Below are positions 6,268-8,225 of a stretch of DNA of 8,225 nucleotides, in pieces (within the stretch, counting starts at the first letter, position 1; every line of letters starts with the position of its first letter). Source of the DNA: Desulfovibrio sp. (GTDB taxonomy: Bacteria; Desulfobacterota; Desulfovibrionia; Desulfovibrionales; Desulfovibrionaceae). A program made the position numbers and the translations under genes. The notes under the pieces were generated by a model that did not search any database, had not been told where the DNA came from, and saw nothing but the letters and a program-made list of their open reading frames with translations. The stretch is from the NCBI GenBank assembly GCA_031282465.1, contig JAITDR010000218.1:1-8225 (forward strand), given 5' to 3'.

Positions 6268-6345
6268 GCCTGTTCCGGCTTTCCCGTCCGGACGCGCCCT
6301 TGCAACAGCGTGGTCGGTGTCATGCCGGTTCCGGCCTTTCCATGT
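6236..6345 (-). repeat. 56-bp-period tandem duplication at the lapG start
   Basis: The sequences around 6236-6289 and 6292-6345 align at an offset of 56 bp with roughly 70 percent identity, including CATGCC, GTTCCGGC and CCTTG blocks. Each copy contains an ATG (6267 and 6323) preceded by similar GGAAAG and CCGGAAC elements and followed by codons for MTP and LQGRV. As 56 is not a multiple of three, the two copies are read in different frames. The downstream ATG continues into the lapG-like gene, while the upstream one ends after 19 codons. Confidence 0.7.
6264..6323 (-). CDS. 19-codon mini-ORF overlapping the lapG start
   Basis: Starting at the upstream duplicated ATG (6323), this frame encodes 19 residues beginning MTPTTLLQGRV. 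It stops at TGA 6266-6264, which overlaps the lapG ATG as ATGA. The peptide resembles the first 11 residues of the LapG-like protein because it arose from the same duplication. Ribosomes finishing it could restart on lapG, making it a possible coupling leader. The ribosome site in front of it is weak (GGAAAGG, GGAACC), there is no evidence that the peptide itself is useful, and it may be merely a by-product of the repeat. Confidence 0.3.
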   Translation of the reverse strand: MTPTTLLQGRVRTGKPEQA

Positions 6346-6383
6346 GGATTGCGCATGTGAACACCGACCCGGTCCCGACCGCA

Positions 6384-7718
6384 TCAGTGTTCGGTCATGG
6401 CGTTCTGCATGGCTCTGCGCAGGGGGCCCACGATATGGCTGAGCACGGACTTCTTGTCCGTGAGTACATCCACGGAAACCGTCATGCCGGGCAGGATCGG
6501 CAGTTCCTCTCCGCGGTACAGGATGCTGTTGCGCTTGGTCAGAAAGCGCACTTCGTACCAGGGTTGGCCTTTTTTATCCTCAATCGTGTCGTTGCTGATT
6601 TTGGTAACCGTGGCTTCGAGACCGCCGTAAATGGAAAATTCGTAAGCGCTGACCTTGACCATGGCCGGCTGGTTCACGAAAAGAAAGCCCCGGTCTTGGG
6701 GAGAAAATTTAGCCTCCACTTCCAGCGCGCCGTCCGTGGGGATGATTTCCATGATGGTTTCGGCAGGTTTCGCCACGCCGTCTTTTTTGAGGAGTATGCG
6801 CACCACCTTGCCGCGCACCGGGGAGCGCAGTTCCGTGCGCGTGACCTGCTCGTCCCCGGACTTGATCAACTGTTCCACATTCGCTTGTTCGTTCCGGGTC
6901 TTGTTGATTTCATCGGCGATGCCGGCCTGCCGTTCGGCTTTCAGGCTTTGCAGGCGCTGTTCCGCCGCGTTGACGCCGCTTTCGACCCTGGCTATGGTCT
7001 GGGCCACGCTGTTCAATTCGCCTTCCTGGGCCACGATGCGCTGGCGCAGTTGCAGGTACTGGATTTGGGAATAGGAGCGTCCGACCAGCGGGCGCACCGT
7101 ATTTTCCTCTTCCATGAGCACGGCCAGAGCGCCTTCGTAAGATTCCTTACGTTCCCGCGCCTCGGCTACTTCCCGTTTGCGCTGCTCAATCTGGGACTGG
7201 AGCATAGTGCTTTGCCCGTCGAGTTGTTCCTTGCGCGTGGCAAAGATGCGCATCTGGGCGTTTACCGCTTCCGGGTACAGGTCTTTTTCTTCGTCGGTAA
7301 AGTTCGGTTCGACGCCTTCTTCTTCCGCCGACAGGCGCTTGAGGGCCAGCGCCAGTTCAACATAACGCGTTTTCAGATCATTAAGGCCTGCTACGGCCTG
7401 CACGTTGGAGATGGTCAGCACGGGCTGGTTTCGTTCCACCTGTTCGTTTTCCGATACCAGAATGTCCGTTATGGTGCCGCCGCGCTCACTCTGGATGGGC
7501 TGCGTACCCTGCGCCGGGGTGATCTGCCCCTGTCCGCGCGTCACGTCGTCGATCATGGCGTTGTTCGCCCAAAGGAAAAAGACCGCGAAAAAGACCAGGC
7601 AGGAGGCCGACAGGGTAAAGGCCCAAGGGTGGCCGCGCCGATTCATGGCAACGTCCACGTCGTGCATGTACTGCATGTCGAGCAGTTGTTTGTTGTCGGA
7701 GTCTGCGAAGACGCTCAT
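6384..7718 (-). CDS. Type I secretion membrane fusion protein (HlyD/LapC family)
   Basis: A complete 444-residue periplasmic adaptor that links an inner-membrane ABC exporter to an outer-membrane TolC-type channel. Visible layout: short cytoplasmic N-terminus; one membrane segment at residues 33-53; first half of the lipoyl domain at about 75-107; long alpha-helical coiled-coil hairpin at about 112-290, rich in Glu, Gln and Arg; second lipoyl half at 293-328 with the family signature TELRSPVRGKVV; beta-barrel at about 329-419; and the conserved LPGMTVSVDVLT near 408-420. Length is normal for the HlyD family. The start at 7718 has GGAGA upstream with a 9-nt spacer, and its ATG overlaps the TGA of the preceding paralogue. 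The gene ends at 6384, where its TGA overlaps a further ATG. The adjacent LapG-like protease suggests that its cargo is a large surface adhesin. A second, related fusion protein lies immediately upstream. Confidence 0.92.
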   Translation of the reverse strand: MSVFADSDNKQLLDMQYMHDVDVAMNRRGHPWAFTLSASCLVFFAVFFLWANNAMIDDVTRGQGQITPAQGTQPIQSERGGTITDILVSENEQVERNQPVLTISNVQAVAGLNDLKTRYVELALALKRLSAEEEGVEPNFTDEEKDLYPEAVNAQMRIFATRKEQLDGQSTMLQSQIEQRKREVAEARERKESYEGALAVLMEEENTVRPLVGRSYSQIQYLQLRQRIVAQEGELNSVAQTIARVESGVNAAEQRLQSLKAERQAGIADEINKTRNEQANVEQLIKSGDEQVTRTELRSPVRGKVVRILLKKDGVAKPAETIMEIIPTDGALEVEAKFSPQDRGFLFVNQPAMVKVSAYEFSIYGGLEATVTKISNDTIEDKKGQPWYEVRFLTKRNSILYRGEELPILPGMTVSVDVLTDKKSVLSHIVGPLRRAMQNAMTEH

Positions 7719-8225
7719 GCCGGATTGTCTCCGCGCGCGTTGACGGGCGTCGTCGGGTTTTGCCCGGCGCGGTCGTAAGGTTCCGGCGGGGAGGTCATCC
7801 CGCCTGTCGCGTCATCCGTCCGCGCAGGCGGGGCGCCTGCCCGCTCGTCCGCGGTCGGTCTGGCCGTGCCCTTCTGGCGCGACTTGAGAATAGGCTTCAT
7901 AAGGTAGTCGAAAATGCTTTTTTCGCCGGAGATAACGTCCACCTTGACCGTCATGCCGGGCTTGATGTCCAGGGACTGGTCTCCGTAGCGCAGGCGTGAA
8001 GATTCGGTCTGCAGGCGGACTTCATACCAGGCTTGGCCTCTGCTGTCCTCAATGGTGTCCGCGCTGATGCGCGTGACCGAGGCAGGCAGTCCGCCGTAAA
8101 TGGTGGAATCGTAAGCGTCCACCTGCACGGTGGCCGTCATGCCGACATCCAGGTAACCCCGGTCGGCGGGTTTGAAGCGGGCGTCCACTTCCAGCGTATC
8201 GTCCGTGGGCAGCAGTTCCATGATG
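7715..8225 (-). CDS. Second HlyD-type membrane fusion protein, 5' end outside window
   Basis: Only the C-terminal 170 or so residues are present; the frame is open to the window edge. It begins in the region equivalent to the lipoyl/beta-barrel junction (IMELLPTDDTLEVDARF) and aligns collinearly with the next gene's product: shared elements include STIYGGL, the DTIED block, WYEVR and KPGMTVKVDV. It is therefore a tandem paralogue, not a fragment of the same gene. After the conserved end (near KSIFDYLMKPILK) it carries an extra tail of about 50 residues rich in Pro, Ala, Thr, Asp and Gly that looks disordered and would be periplasmic. The TGA at 7717-7715 overlaps the ATG of the following fusion protein gene by 4 nt, implying co-translation. 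The ABC ATPase and outer-membrane components usually found with such genes must lie outside the window. Confidence 0.9.
   Translation of the reverse strand, partial: IMELLPTDDTLEVDARFKPADRGYLDVGMTATVQVDAYDSTIYGGLPASVTRISADTIEDSRGQAWYEVRLQTESSRLRYGDQSLDIKPGMTVKVDVISGEKSIFDYLMKPILKSRQKGTARPTADERAGAPPARTDDATGGMTSPPEPYDRAGQNPTTPVNARGDNPA

Noticed and set aside
6268..6384. LapG extended to the ATG at 6384 that overlaps the upstream TGA
   Set aside because: TGATG overlap is suggestive, but no Shine-Dalgarno sequence precedes it, and the extra 39 residues are Arg/His-rich and pass through the out-of-frame duplicated copy of the real start region.
6192..7778. 528-codon open frame on the plus strand
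   Set aside because: It is antisense to the fusion protein and lapG genes, whose domain content is unmistakable. The translation is rich in His, Phe, Gly and Arg without domain character, as expected for a GC-rich shadow frame.

Overview
High-GC, Gram-negative sequence in which every gene I can support lies on the minus strand. The gene content (type I secretion fusion proteins, a LapG-type periplasmic protease, a Cache/PAS/HD-GYP membrane sensor, thiol peroxidase, a divergent DNA polymerase III delta' subunit) suggests a deltaproteobacterium of the Desulfovibrio type. That assignment is an inference from gene content and style; no rRNA or other phylogenetic marker is present.

Read in transcription order (right to left). 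(1) 8225-5104 is a tightly packed adhesin secretion/retention cassette: the 3' part of one HlyD/LapC-type membrane fusion protein, a second complete fusion protein whose ATG overlaps the first gene's TGA, and a LapG-like transglutaminase-fold cysteine protease with a very long Ala/Pro/Thr-rich linker. (2) 5019-2902 encodes a 705-residue inner-membrane protein with a large periplasmic sensor region, a PAS domain and a C-terminal HD-GYP domain that keeps the GYP motif but has lost most metal ligands. In the known Lap system of Pseudomonas, LapG is held by LapD, a c-di-GMP receptor with degenerate GGDEF/EAL domains. Here the gene beside lapG instead encodes a degenerate HD-GYP protein, so I propose a Lap-type circuit with a dead HD-GYP domain as the cytoplasmic receptor. 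This is the most interesting signal in the window. (3) 2753-313 holds thiol peroxidase, a multi-pass membrane protein of unknown function translationally coupled to it, and holB. (4) 1-250 is a less GC-rich non-coding stretch in which I recognise no gene.

A second theme is short, diverged direct duplications, four of them. A piece of the holB 3' end is repeated just beyond its stop codon. A 32-bp tandem repeat covers the stop of the HD-GYP gene. An ~83-bp segment recurs at exactly 150 bp inside the lapG linker. A 56-bp-period tandem duplication of the lapG start region creates a 19-codon mini-ORF whose TGA overlaps the lapG ATG.

Likely working model (inference): an ABC transporter and TolC-type pore outside the window, together with the two fusion proteins, export a large adhesin; the LapG-like protease releases it by periplasmic cleavage; the Cache-PAS-HD-GYP protein controls protease access in response to a cytoplasmic ligand and/or a periplasmic signal.
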